Shown here one piece after another: positions 37,393 to 49,774 of a stretch of 64,000 bases of DNA. The DNA lies in the NCBI GenBank assembly GCA_963573305.1, contig OY754334.1:34837614-34901613 (forward strand), given 5' to 3'. Every line of letters starts with the position of its first letter. The stretch's first letter is position 1. The position numbers and the translations under genes were made by a program. The notes under the pieces were generated by a model that was not told the DNA's origin, did not search any database, and was given only the letters and a program-made list of their open reading frames with translations. This stretch comes from Pyrrhosoma nymphula (lineage: Eukaryota > Arthropoda > Insecta > Odonata > Coenagrionidae).

Positions 37393-40300
37393 TAGAACAC
37401 ACTTAAGAAAAAACCTCCCATGCTTTTAAAAATCAACAGTCCGAAACTCCAGGTAGGCGCTACTCTAGAGAGTACACGTTTCAATCAAATACTTATCTCG
37501 ATCATTGTTTTTATGTGCATGGGACGGAAAATCACTTCAAAATAATTCTCTGCTAGTGAATCCTATGGATGATTATAAATTACTGATCTTGCAGCCCATG
37601 GAATGCAATTGTTGTGAAAGAATTGAATTGTTTTCATGTATACATGTAATTTTAAATATTTCTATCTATCTTGTTACGTCGTCTGTTGTCCATTTCTCGT
37701 CAAGGTATTTCTAAATTTTTCAAACATTTTTCAGCAACTCGTGATCGCTGCACGAAGATTGGAATCTATGCAGTGACTAGTTTATTTATTTATGTTTGTT
37801 TATTATCATCGTTTCCGCATTCTATTAATTTTTAAAAACCTGACGGATTTTCAATTTGGGTTGCGATTTCTTTTTGTTTTCCAACGTTGGAACTTTCACC
37901 ATTTCCCATATTTTATTCTTGCGCCAATCAATTGCGCTCTCGTTTTCACATTCACTATGGTGAAAAATTTCGTGAAACCAAAGAAAATATTTCATTTTCT
38001 ACCTTTAGGGCACCTTTCAATACTCTAATCATCACAGACTCATTTCTTTTTACCTCATCTTTTTGGAGTAAAACTATATATTTGTGATCAAATGAGTAGT
38101 CACCGTACAAATGACTACCCTTCCTCTCTTTTACGTACACCATAAATTGATGCTGCATATTTTGTTACTTTACGTGATAATTCTATGTCAACTACGTGCA
38201 ATCTTAGTAAAATTTCAGTCTTTTTCTGTAAGAAAGAGCATATTTTACCACAAAACGTGCTTTAGGGAATACTTTGGGTCAAGCATTAGGTGTTTTAAGC
38301 ATAGATGAAGCATAAAAGGCATTGTGCATTTCCTTTGCATGGTCAAAAAGGTTGAATGTGGGAGTGTGTGTATATTGAATGGAACATGAAATATGAGAGG
38401 AAGTATTAGAATTCCGTGAACTAACCAGTAGGGATATAGTATGAGGGAATACGGGTTTAAGACGTCTAAAAAAATAAGAATGCATAAACTTTATTGAAAT
38501 GGTCTTGAAATCCATAAAATCAAGAATCAGATAAAGCACACAACGATCTGTCATTTGTATATATCAACAGTAGGCATCATAAGCTAACAAATTTCAAAAA
38601 GCAATTAAAGAACCTAGATAAAGCGAGTCATTGCACTTGATGTATACTTGATTTATTCCATCAACCTTTACAAGAGCGTAACATCAAATAGTATTCTAAT
38701 TCCCGTTTTTTCTTCGTTTAAACGGTACATGTATTTAAATTCAAACATTTTCTAATTGATAAGCAGTTTCCTGAAGTAGTGAATACGAAATTAATTATTG
38801 TTCGAATTATATTTTTCAAAATCAGCTTGCCATTGGATGATGCATGCCTTTTACACCAATTACTGCGTTGTGGTATACCTCAGTTGCTTTTACTGCTTTA
38901 TTTGTGATAATTTTGGCTATAAATAGCATGTAGCTCTTAATATTCTTTGTAAACAAGAAAACTATTGACCATAGTAGAATAGTGAAACTCCGGGAATGTC
39001 GTATTCACAGAGAGATTTCAACAGTACGGTTTCTATCGAAGAAATATGGTTGTCAAGAGTGGAGTATCGTGCACCACACCAAGAGCTGCTGAGCTAAGGA
39101 AATCTACGTGAAGAGAACAATGGATCGCAGAGAAATTGCTGGCCCTAATAACGGAGGCAATCGACTAAAAAATTCAAGACCTCAGGAAAGGCAACATTTT
39201 TGCAAAGATGGAATAATGAAATCGACCAACCGAAAAGCAAAAACAAACTCCACGCTCCCGATCGTGTAATTCTTCACTTTTAAGCCCATTAACCCAGTTT
39301 AAAAAAATACAGAAAAAACGACACCAGCAGCAGAAGACTGAAATTTATGTGACGCCATGGGATTACAATTAGGCGGAAGATGCTTTTTTATCGCGTTCAC
39401 TACGCCGATCTGACGAGAATTCTTGATAATTTAGCACCTATTGAAATAGTCCTTTATATTAGTGATAAGGCAATTAACCGTGACACTTTTATTGTATTAG
39501 AAGAGTTTGGGTTGGTAACGTAAAGTAAGTTTGTGGAAAAGGTATTATTTTCCATTGCGTCCTGCCAAAAGTGTGGACTTCGTACTAAACCTTCAAAATG
39601 AGAAATGTGATAATATACGAATCGAATTGTCTGAGAGCAATTTATATAATGTTTTGAATTTTTCAAAATGGTGTAACAGAATAAAATGCGCCGATTTAAA
39701 TTTGAGGCATTATTTACTTTGGAGAAGGAATGTTACCTTCTGATGTAAATGCACCATGCGAGTACTTTTAAAAGTCAACCCTTCCTAAGTTAGAATGTTT
39801 CTGTTTCATACACTTTTATAAGATGTAAGTCATCTCAAAAAATGGATGACTCAATCGTATTGAAGTGCTATTCAAATTTTATTCGGCCTAAATTTTAAAA
39901 TGATGAGTACATGCACCTTTTAAGAGACATTCCCTCGAGACCTAATGGTGCAATCGACTGAAAGTGCCACTCAAATTTAATTCGGCATAAGTTCAAAAAT
40001 ACTGGGCCTTCACACTCATTCACGAAGCTAATCCACTGACAGCTTGCAGGTGTAATCGCGTGCCATTTTACCCGAAAACGAAGCGTCGGATTTCAATACC
40101 CATTTGCTGAACTCCTTCAACGAGGAATATTAAACGTGCCGGAATAAATATCACGAATATTAAATTCGCTCGCGCATCTCTTACAAGTCGCCTCCCTCCG
40201 TGCGCATCACCGTTCGTCACATCCCGAAACTCGGTCTCTCGGAAATTCCGCATTCGAATGTTTTACAGCGAGTTGGAGGTTATTGGGATAAGAGCATTAC

Positions 40301-41195
40301 CTCCCCCGCTCCCCACTCTGGGTAGTATCAGGGAACTTGAAATGCATGAAACCTTCTCCGTAGGTGAAGATGCCTTCCCATTTGCACTATGTCTCTCAGG
40401 GAATCAAGGATCCATTTGCCTCACACCAGCGGCCGCCTCCCTGCTCCAACTCACCCTCCCTGAACGCTCCTTGCTCATCCCTCACCCTATCTCAAAGGAG
40501 CAGACGCAAGAAGGAAGACATAAGAGCCAGATTTATGTCTTCGACGTACTTTTTCTTCACCTCCGAACTCTACATAACTCATCTCCTCTCGTCGCTCCGC
40601 CTTTATCTGGAATAGTTTTCAAGGGGAGAACGAGCAACCTTTCCATTAAAGTATTATCAACCAAGCCTTCATTTGCGCAACGCTTTCGTCCCAATACGGA
40701 ATGCGTAAAAAATGAATTAATGGTTTCATGACTAATGCTCGTGGATCTCTTTGGGAGTCCGTAAGGGGATTTGCGAGCATCCTTACTAGTATTTTTTGTT
40801 TTAGTGTTTGAAAAAGGCATTCGTCCAGATCGAGTGCTTTTCCACGCACAAAAACGGCAGATGCAATGTGGGTCTTGTTTCCTAATTATAGCGCGCCGGG
40901 GATGCCACGACGTGACCATCTGAATTCATAAAGTACGATGATGTGTTGAATAACGCTCGCTCCACCGTACTGTTATGTAGTTAGGGGATCAACTCCTTTT
41001 TCTTTTTGTGTATATTGCTGTAGGCGTTTGACTTTTAGAAAAACCGCGGTGAAGCACTCGTATATATCCCGATAAACCTATCTAATAAAAGCTAGCGGTG
41101 CAAAGCGTTTCATCTCTTGGCATGAATTTCAAATAGAGAATTTCTCTTGTTTTAACATTAGTCTACTTTTTATCATCGTTACCATCCGTAACCAA
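37393..41195. other. Non-coding; one direct duplication and one GC-rich patch
   Basis: No gene is recognised. A GC-richer patch lies at about 40,080-40,620, where a 157-codon frame (40,258-40,731) has no known domain. A direct duplication at 39,851-40,016 is listed separately. Confidence 0.45.
39851..40016. repeat. Diverged direct repeat, about 100-bp period
   Basis: TCAATCGTATTGAAGTGCTA followed by TTCAAATTTTATTCGGC (from 39,851) recurs in diverged form as CAATCGACTGAAAGTGCCAC and TCAAATTTAATTCGGC (from about 39,951). Confidence 0.6.
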
Positions 41196-41199
41196 TTCG

Positions 41200-41310
41200 A
41201 AAATTCCCGATGCCTTCTCCTTCATACTGGTCGTTTCATTCCTTCATAAGTTTTCGATTTCAACGTCTGTCACAATTTTCTCTATATATTGCATTCGATT
41301 TCTTCCTCAG
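41200..41310 (-). mobile_element. Short, very decayed LINE C-terminal relic
   Basis: In shifting minus-strand frames it reads RMQYIEKIVTDVEI and YEGMKR, matching the Y-IEKI-x-D-x-Y-x-x-MKR block of LINE C-termini. Only about 100 bp are recognisable. Confidence 0.3.
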
Positions 41311-41506
41311 CAACTATTACCGACTCTGAGATATTTGGTAAACCAATGCCCAGCTCATCTTAAAATGAATCCGTAATTCTTTCTCAGTGGAAATTCTAAT
41401 AACATTATTAATAATATTTATTATTAAAATTAAATGCGGAAGTAAAATTGTGTTTATTGAATTTAGTGTGACCAATTAAGACAATTTTTTTATATAGCAA
41501 TACTTA

Positions 41507-44500
41507 CCTTTCCCTTGGACTACAAACTTGTCATGGTGGAAGGGCTTGCATGCTCCGATTACCCCTAGAGCTGAACTGGCGGGAGCAATGCTCCTGGTAG
41601 GGTCACCCATGCCAGATTGGTCGAAGATTAGGAGAGAGACGAATGGTAGTCCGCGCAGCGTCTGTACCTCAGTGAGGCGGCTGCAAAAGGCGTCTGATCC
41701 AGTGGGGGCGGCCTCTGAAGTCATGGTGTCACGAAACAAACACTATTAAGTATGGTCACGGAATACCATCTCAATTATAACATAAACCTTGAAATTATGG
41801 ACAGTTCTGAAATGATAATGAATCCTGGCAACTACAGGACTCGGCCCATCGTGCCGGGTGTCGTGTCCGGCAGCGGTGGGAGCAAGGCCCCTGTGGTCGT
41901 CATCACACGAAAGCCTTGCTCAGAAAATACAGCAGCAGAGGAAAAGAAGATAAAGAAGAGGAACGAAACAATCAGAATAGGCATATGGAATCTTAGGACT
42001 ATGCTGAGGGCGGGTAAGCTAGAGAATATAAAGCAAGTAATGGAGAGGGTGGGTGTAGACATAATGGGTCTGGGTGAGGTAAGATAGAAGGATGACGGGG
42101 ACTACTGGAGCGATGGCTATAGAGTAATATATAGTGGAGGAAATAAAAGTCAGCGCGGGGTTGCATTCGTAATGAATAGGAAACTTGGAGGAAAAGTAGT
42201 GTATGCAGAACAGGTGAGTGATAGGATAATAGTCGTGAAACAAAAGGCAGATCCAAGGAAATTATTTATAATCCAGGTTTATATGCATACCTCTAATCAT
42301 AAAGAGGAGGAGGTAGATGATGCATACGATCAGGTATAGGAAATAATTGGTAGGATACCTGGGAGTAAGCACTTAGTACTAATGGGGGATTTTAACGCAG
42401 TGGTAGGTGAGGGCAGAGATGGGTGAGAGGTGGGCGATTACAAGCTAGGAAGGAGAAACGACCGCGGCGAGAAAGCTGTGGAGTTTTGCCGAAGAAATAA
42501 CCTCGTGATTACAAATACATGGTTCAGACGTCATTCTTGACGTAGGTACACTTGGAAGAAGCCGGGAGACACAGATAGATTCCAGATAGATTATATAATG
42601 GTACGTCACAGATACAGGAATAGTGTTAAAAACTCGCATACTTATCCAGGAGCTGATGCAGACACAGACCACAACTTATTAGTCATGAAATGTCGGGTAA
42701 AACTGAAAAAGATAAGAATGGGAAGGAGGGTACGAAAGTGGAATACGGAGGCATTAACTGGGGAAATGAAGAAGAAGTATCGGGAGAAGGTTGATGAGAA
42801 AGTGGGTGAGGATCATGGAGTTAGATCAGTTGAAAATGAATGGGGAAGTTTGAAAAATGGGATTGTAGACGCGGTGAAAGCAACGGTAGGCGTAGTGAGT
42901 GCAACTACAATTATAAAACCGTGTATTACGAAGTATATGATAATGGAGATGTAGGAGAGAAGGAAATGGAAGAGCGTAAACTCAGAGCTAGGTAAAAGAA
43001 AATACCGAGAATTAAATAACAGGCTTAGAAGAGAAACAAAGAAAGCAAGAGAGGCGTGGTGGAGAGAACAGATCGACTCGTTAGAGAAATACCAAAAAGA
43101 AGAAAGAGCAGATGCATTATATAGGAAAGTGAAGGAACTGACGGGTGGTAATAAGGGGAATTACAACGTTAACAGACAAGACGGGAAAGGTGATCATATA
43201 ACCGAAAAGTTCCAGGAGAGGTGGAAGGAGTATGTTGAAGAGCTGTATCGTAAAGAAATGTCCCAATATGTTAGATATAGAAAGAGAAGATTACATCGAC
43301 AGAGATGGAATCGGATCATGTATCCTAGATAGCGAAATCGAAAGATCTCTACGAGACATGAAAAGAAATAAGGCGGTGGTTATAGATGACATACCTGCAG
43401 AGTTTTTAAAGAGCATGGGGAAGAACGGAAGGGGAAAACCTATTTGCACTTATTCGTAGGATTTATGAGGATGGAGTGTGGCCGGAAGACTTCGCGAAGG
43501 CTGTACTTATTTTTATACCGAAGAAGAGCAAGGCAAAAACGTGCGAAGACTATATGACAATAAGCTTAATATCCCACGCGGCCAAAGTAGTTCGAGGAAT
43601 TATAAACAGAAGGCTAGAGAAGAAGGGAAATGAATACCTGGGTGACGACCAGCTCGGGTTTAGGAGAGGGACGGGAACGCGAGACGCTATAGCGGTGATG
43701 AGGACGCTAGTAGAAAGAAACCTAGAGTATGGGCAGGATGTTTTTGCATGCTTCGTAGATTTTGAGAAGGCGTTTGATCGGGTGGACTGGACGAAATTGA
43801 AGGGAGTGTTGAAGAAATTAGGGGTCGATTGGAGGGACAGGTGTTTGATTCGGAACTTGTATATGAACCAGACGGCGCAGGTTAGGGTAGCCAATGGAGA
43901 ATCTGGATGGGCCACGATAGGATGTGGAGTGCGGCAGGGGTGTTAACTATCGTCGCTGCTTTTTAGCGTGTATTCAGAAGAAATGGTAAGGGAGGCTTGG
44001 GGGGAGGAGGAGGTAGGAATAAAGGTAGGAGGTGAGCTGATAAAATCAGTGAGATTTGCAGATGATCAAGAATTGGTTAGTCAGTCTGCCAAGGGGTTAC
44101 AGTCAATGGTGAATGCATTAGAAGTGCAGTGCGAAAAGTATGGGATGAAGATAAACTACAAGAAAACGAAAGTGATGAGATTTTCTTGAAGTAAGAAGGC
44201 GGGGCTGAATATAAGGGTAGGAGGGCAGAAGATAGAGCAGGTCGAGCAGTTTACGTATCTGGGTAGTATTTTAGAGGAGAATGTATTAAGTGGTAGGGAC
44301 ATCAGATCCAGAATTGCCGTGGCTAAAAAAGCATTTTCTAAGAGAATGGAATTGATGAGAGGGGGTCTGAGAAGAGATGTAAAGAAAAGGCTGGTGAAAA
44401 CTCTGATATGGAGCGTGGTTGGTGGAGCGCTATATGGTTTGGAAACTTGGTCATTGCGAAGGGAGGGTGTGCGTAGACTTGAGGCGTTTGAGATGTGGGT

Positions 44501-44882
44501 TTGGAGAAGGATGGAGAGGGTGAGCTGGGTGGCGAGGAAGACGAACGAGGAGGTATTGGTAATGGTTGGAGAGGAGAGTAAGCTTGTGGCAGAGGTGCGG
44601 AGAAGGCAGAAGAGATGGATGGAGGAGTTTTTGAGAGGAGAGGGCATTTTGAAGAGAGTGATAGATGGGAGAATACTGGGGAAGCGTGGGAGAGGAAGGA
44701 TGAGGATAGGCATTCTGGACGAAATAAGATATAGTAGAAAATATGAAGAATTGAAGAGGGATCTAATGGCGGGACATCCTTAGAAGGGAAAGCGAGACAA
44801 CGTTTATGAAATTGGGATGCAGAATGGGGACTGTCCAAGAACCTACAAATCAGCTGGTGGAATACTTGAATGAAATGAATGA
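41507..44882 (+). mobile_element. Near full-length LINE, 3.4 kb, 11-bp target duplication
   Basis: An exact duplication, AGCAATACTTA, flanks the element at 41,496-41,506 and 44,883-44,893. The 3' end is a short TGAATGAAATGAATGA tail at 44,867-44,882. A 5' region of about 250 bp holds a GGGTCACCCATGCCAGA-type leader. One long protein follows, with endonuclease, reverse transcriptase and C-terminal domain. It belongs to the type often annotated in animal genomes as craniofacial-development-protein-2-like (endonuclease) plus reverse transcriptase. I do not assign the clade (RTE or L2-like). The 5' end appears untruncated or only slightly so. Confidence 0.92.
41752..44783 (+). pseudogene. LINE endonuclease/reverse transcriptase pseudogene
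   Basis: Endonuclease at 41,965-42,690: IRIGIWNLRTML, MGLGEVR, RGVAFVMN, LVLMGDFNAVVG, DYIMV and TDHNLLVMK. Reverse transcriptase at 43,350-44,190: FIPKKSKAKTCEDYMTISL, QLGFRRGTGTRDAI, FACFVDFEKAFDRVDW (motif A), GCGVRQGC then stop then LSSLLFSVY (motif B), and RFADDQELV (motif C, FADD intact). C-terminal domain to 44,783: LIWSVVGGALYGLETWSL, RRLEAFEMWVWRRM, TNEEVLVMVGEE and GKRGRGRMRIGILDEIRY. Stops lie at 42,085, 42,337, 42,424, 42,538, 42,952, 43,944 and 44,187, with frame changes near 43,255 and 43,430. Catalytic residues survive but the reading frame does not. The first 240 bp of the element (41,507-41,751) are probably untranslated leader. Confidence 0.92.
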
Positions 44883-45002
44883 AGCAATACTTAGTCATAT
44901 GATCCGCGAGTTACCTGTAGGAGCCACTTTTTGAAGAAACTGACGCCTGTGTCGTGACGTTTAAAGCGAGATCAGATGAAAGGGAATGAATTTGTACTTT
45001 GT

Positions 45003-45288
45003 ATATTCCACACTTTTTTAAATTTCAGATCATGGCTTCGAAAATCATTGTCATAAACAAGGTACAATAGGTAGCGTTCGCATATCTTATACACAACAAC
45101 AGGAAAACTGGTCAGAGAACTGGTTGGGGAAGGTTTGTTTTTCAAGGTAAGGGGGAAGAAAAAAATACAAGCTCCTCCTACCAGCCCTCTTAGTAGTTGT
45201 GCACAAGAACTGCGAACGCTATCTATTGTAACCTTGATAATGACAATGATTGTCGAAATCATAGTCGGAAATAAAAATAAGTTTGGAA
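45003..45288. repeat. Foldback / palindromic MITE
   Basis: The left arm (about 45,003-45,105) contains AATCATTGTCATAAACAAGG and GGTAGCGTTCGCA. The right arm (about 45,186-45,288) contains the matching TGCGAACGCTATC and CAATGATTGTCG in reverse complement. The centre is about 80 bp. No coding capacity and no clear target duplication. It starts about 110 bp after the LINE target duplication. Confidence 0.7.
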
Positions 45289-45769
45289 TTTCAAGCAAAC
45301 AAATTCATATAGAGACGTGTACCAATTCGTTAAAATTACGCCAGAACCCTTCTATTTGAAGGTGGGTTTACAGTTGCAAGTTTAATGGTCAATTTGCCCA
45401 AGTAAAGGGCTACGAAAGTACGGTTGGAGAACTTTTAAAAGTTTCGTCGAGTCGCTTGCAGAAGCGTATTGTTGCCAGCGTAAAGAAGGATATCACTCGG
45501 CTCTGCATTGACACATGAAATATTTTTCGCTAGAATAAAATTCCCCGCAAGCTCTTAAAGAAGAAACTTGAGGAATTAGCCTAGGTAAGGGAAGTCTCTG
45601 TAATGACATTAGAGTTGATCCGGCGTGGCGTCCCAAATGGGAAAACTATAGCACTTTCTACTTTTTACTGTCCTCGTCTATTTAATTTTCTTCTGCTATT
45701 CTAACAATACTTCTCATCCTGATTGACCATAGATGCTAGGTACTGTTTCATCGCCTTCTGGACCACTAG

Positions 45770-46430
45770 TGTTGCATTTTTTTCTGTATGGTATTGGTAT
45801 TATATCCTGAAAGGACTCGTATTCCGAAGAAAGCTTCAATTTCTTCTGTCGAGGCCATCGGATCTGGATTATTAGTAAAGAGGGCAAAGTGTCTTTTCTC
45901 ATCAACTAACAATAAGTGATTTATGGCAGCATCACCTAAAGCAATTCGAAAATTTGTAATGGTGATTTTATTCGGTAAGGTAAATAATCAGGCTCAAGAA
46001 ATGATCGGCTAATGCCCATAATATCGTCGTCTACCTAAAGGTACTGATCCATTAACCTATAGGGATATTCTGGGAGGTCACTTGGTTTTCATTTCTGTTT
46101 CAGTTTAGCTCCTCTACACAAGAGTTCAATCAGCGTCGACTTGGGAGAAGTACCTGAGCTTTCAGGAAATGAATCGCCAAGATACGATTAGTCCCCAAGC
46201 CGCTGACTGTTAGAGATAACAGCCTCTGCCCTAGCTTGTAGCTGCCGCCGGATTAAATCATTAACCGTACCTCCATCGACCTCATTAGCCAAATCCTTAT
46301 CAGAGCAAACATGTGGGTCTGGAGGATCAATGGAAATACGGTCGATTGCGACCTCATCAACTTCCCGCTGAAAGAACGAAATTACCTCATGTACCGACAA
46401 CCCACAGTTAAACGTGATAAAAGAATAAAA
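45770..46430 (-). pseudogene. piggyBac transposase N-terminal half, decayed
   Basis: On the minus strand the sequence reads GLSVHEVISFFQREVDEVAI then DPPDPHVCSDKDLANEVDGG and NDLIRRQL. That is the acidic N-terminal start common to piggyBac-derived transposases. In one frame it continues with KPSDLPEYPYRL and SPLQIFELL. After a frameshift come RHFALFTNNPDPMASTEEIE and AFFGIRVLSGYN, the entry to the transposase core. Stops lie at the end of the acidic block and after KQK, QYL and FELL. The catalytic DDD region and C-terminal zinc domain are absent. The original start is not preserved. Confidence 0.8.
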
Positions 46431-46549
46431 ATTACCATCCTACTTTGAAAAACAATTAGCATTTTTAGCACTGCAAGAAATCTAAGCTACATAAACGTTT
46501 GAATCTTTAAGATGCATTTAATGATAAAATCCAATCTGGTAAAGATTGA

Positions 46550-47470
46550 TTCACGCAATAGCCAGGGAAAAGCTTAGCGGTGCCAAATGGCACCCGCGTG
46601 TAATTGTAAATTTTAAAATAAGAGGCAACTCGCAAATATAGTGATGTTGGTAAAAATAATACCCACATATCACGACAACAATACCTTATTATACCCGAAG
46701 ATAAACGACAAGAAGCATATACATGCTAAGTATTGGAAATATTTGACAAGAAGTGTCAACATATTTGTGGGGACCGTCCATCGCTGCCATTCGACCAGGA
46801 CTACCAAAATTAATCTTCCTCGCAGCGCAGAAAAGGAAAGAAGATACATACTAGAGTTGTGCGCCGATGGAAAAACTGTCGGTGACGGACGCCGGCTGAA
46901 AATGGGTCGGCGCGCCGAGCCGATGATTTTACCAGCGGCGGCGGCGTAGTTAATCGACCAAAATATATTCACAAGTACTTTAGCACATTAGAATATTATA
47001 ATAAAATGATTCATTATAATCATTAATAAAGATAACCATTTTGCCGCTAATGAGATATATTGTTTATTGGATTGTCTATAATAATGTCTATTGATGCACG
47101 GATGTAACTGTGATGAATGGTGTAAGTCAATATAATGAAATTCCAATGATAACTGTTAACAAATACAGTATTCATGCACTAAAAGCAATGGCTTTTAAAT
47201 GGGTACCCAGAACGGCACCGGGCCGCGCCGCCAACCCAGAAGATCGGCGGCGCGCGGCATGTAATCCGTCGGCGGCGGTGGCGTCATCAGAACCATCGGC
47301 GGCGCAGAGGTCTAAAACATACTGATCAACAGTGTATTATTCTGTAGTCTTATTTGACGTGTTCAATACAAAGTTACTGCGGAATAGTTTGACGGATGAG
47401 AGACAGAGCGCAGCATTACAAAGTAATGCAGTCACATGTCATTTGGCATCACTAAGGGCTAATGGGTTAA
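46550..47470. mobile_element. piggyBac-like non-autonomous element, GC-rich core
   Basis: The right end, on the reverse strand, reads TTAACCCATTAGCCCTTAG then TGATGCCAAATGACATG. The left end reads TTCACGCAATAGCC and then CTTAGCGGTGCCAAATGGCA. The shared CTTAG(C/T)G(G/A)TGCCAAATG block gives inverted ends, and the right end sits on TTAA, the piggyBac target. The left target is mutated. The interior holds two GGCGGCG-rich blocks (about 46,890-46,950 and 47,210-47,310) in otherwise AT-rich sequence. It has no coding capacity. It lies next to the decayed transposase at 45.8-46.4 kb and might be part of the same original element. Confidence 0.6.
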
Positions 47471-48019
47471 TGTACACTGACCGGTTGCAATATTAACTCA
47501 TAATCATCAGAACTATAGCCGAGGGTGTTTCACTAACGGCTTTTCAACATTAACATGATATTTTTCCCGCACCAAATTTGACCCTTCTCGATTTTTTCTC
47601 GTGGATATTCATCAAAGATTGAGTGTTTTTATTCTACCTTTACTGGCCGATCTCCCCCGAGCTCAGAAACCGAATTTACGCCGCAGTTGCATAGCAACGC
47701 CTGGTCTGTAGCGGTTTGACAAGAATTTTACTTTAGGTGGAATGTTTTCCATATCACCAACGGCATTTATAGCAAACCAAAATAATAATTTGTTCAAAAA
47801 CTCGAAGTTTTGCTTTAAAACGACACCAACTGATTCTGTAAATCACTGTAATAAAATATGTATGCTTTTACATACATACATTCCTGTATACTCATCATGA
47901 CATTCCCTTTAGGTGTGGGCAAATTCATTTAGAGTTGTAAAATCCTTATTTAAACACCCTGTATTTTATTCACATGTCGAATTTCCACTAATTAACTTCG
48001 CCCATCATCATTTTAAGAC
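47471..48019. other. Non-coding, nothing recognised
   Basis: AT-rich sequence between the piggyBac-like element and the LINE relic. Confidence 0.45.
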
Positions 48020-48350
48020 GTGTAAACAAATTTTCCCCTCGTGCTGGGAATCATTCAGAGTCTGCGAGGGTTGCCAATTGCTTTCCCCAGGTCTAAAAAT
48101 GTGATGAATTTTTGTTTATCCTTTGTGTCTCCTTTTATATGCATTGTTAGCAAGAATAGCATCTCTTTTGGCCTACATTTTCCCTTTCACCTTTGTCTCG
48201 GAACCAATGCGCCATATTTATTCAGGCTTAGGTCCAACTTTAACCACATTTTGTATTTCCCGGTCTATTACGCATTTGTGTTCTGCTATGGCGTCTGTGT
48301 ATTTCGGTTTATTACGACAAAAATTAAATCCATCGTACTCGTACGTATGA
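48020..48350 (-). mobile_element. Possible LINE reverse transcriptase relic
   Basis: On the minus strand DKQKFITFLDLGKAIGNP resembles motif A of LINE reverse transcriptases (FVDLEKAFDNV), preceded at the expected distance by NKYGALVPRQR, like the QFGFR-x-x-x-GT block. The match is weak and broken by a stop. Confidence 0.35.
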
Positions 48351-49774
48351 GCTCTTTTGTCAATTTCAAATTTTATTTTTGCTTTTGTTTTGTCAAATAT
48401 TTCAAATGTTACACACTATGCTGGTAAGTTTCGGTTTTAATTCATATTGAACGTCACAGCTGGGAATCCGCATTCATACTTTGGTACGCAATTTTAATTC
48501 ATTTCCAGAAGGTATGATTGGAGGATTTTAATTTTGTGAGAATTTTAATTGGCTCAATGATAATCTCCACGGCTATTATTCATTACGTGACTTTTTAGAC
48601 CGTACTTAATTAGGTAAATTGCTGTGTTTTTGTTATTTTCTTTTCAATATCTATGAAAAATCACCGGACATTATTAAATTGTCCAAAATATTAGCAATGG
48701 ATGGTATGCCGAGGGAAGCTTCGTATACCTTTTAACTGCCTGTAAAGCGCGAGTTAGCGGAATTCCGTGCTCTGAATATATTAAATGTGGAATCGAACAC
48801 GCTGTCGGACTTTATTCCGAACTTGACAATTTTTATCTTATGCACGGCTCTTTCATTTATGTTAACACATGTCAACACCTGTATGGTATTCATATGTAGA
48901 GCATTAAACTACGATTCAAATGTTGCCTAATTGGATAAGTAAACACATTTTTAGCTATTTGAGAGCTAATGAGAACTATTGTTGCGATAATGTTTCTGAC
49001 CGGATGAGATGGAAGTGTTTGATGATGAATGATGATTCGGCAATTTATCACTTTTATGTCTCTACGACGAATTTCAATAGTTTACATCACTTGCAATTTA
49101 TGATATTAAAAAAAATCAAAACGCGTCATGAATAAAAGTTTTTCTTTAAAAGTAGAAAATTCCGTTTCATTATTTAGCTATGGGGTTGCATCTTGGTTGA
49201 TCACTTACAAGGCCCAATTCCTAACAATTCTTTTTATTACATTGATTCAAAATATGGATAAAAATGCCTGAAGAAGGTTGTTGCTTGTCAGGTTGTCCTT
49301 TGATGCGATTAATCCAAGTAATTGATTTTTCACTAGTTTTATTTGGAAACCAATTTACCCATTCTACTTTAGATTGCCATATAGCAAAGCTCCTCAACAC
49401 AGAGAAACAAGTGGGCGTGGAATCATTCAACATCCTCGGAATTATGACGCTGGATGGTATAAGTAAAGACGACATCAATTGAACAAAATTCCAAGTGAAG
49501 AAGGCATTTATGTTAAAGAGGATGCTCATTTTTTGCGTCACGAGCGGAGCTGACGGCCAAAGGGAGAATTGCAAGGGAGGAGAGGACGTAGGCTGAGGTA
49601 TCCGACAAAGGTAGGAGTGATACTGGGGCGTTCTCTCTTTCTCACATCCCAATGGAAAAAATAGTCCATTTATTCATTTTGGGGAAATAATTAATTGCTA
49701 TAAAACGGCAATATATTGCCTAAACATTTAGAGGCAATGAAGATACGACTTAAGGTGGCAACATCCGCGTGGAA
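48351..49774. other. Non-coding, nothing recognised
   Basis: AT-rich sequence with short frames only. The frame at 49,221-49,652 on the minus strand has no known domain. Confidence 0.45.

Noticed and set aside
40258..40731. 157-codon plus-strand frame
   Set aside because: GC-rich patch, no domain or motif, competing open frames on the other strand.
44338..44898. 186-codon minus-strand frame
   Set aside because: Antisense of the LINE C-terminal domain.
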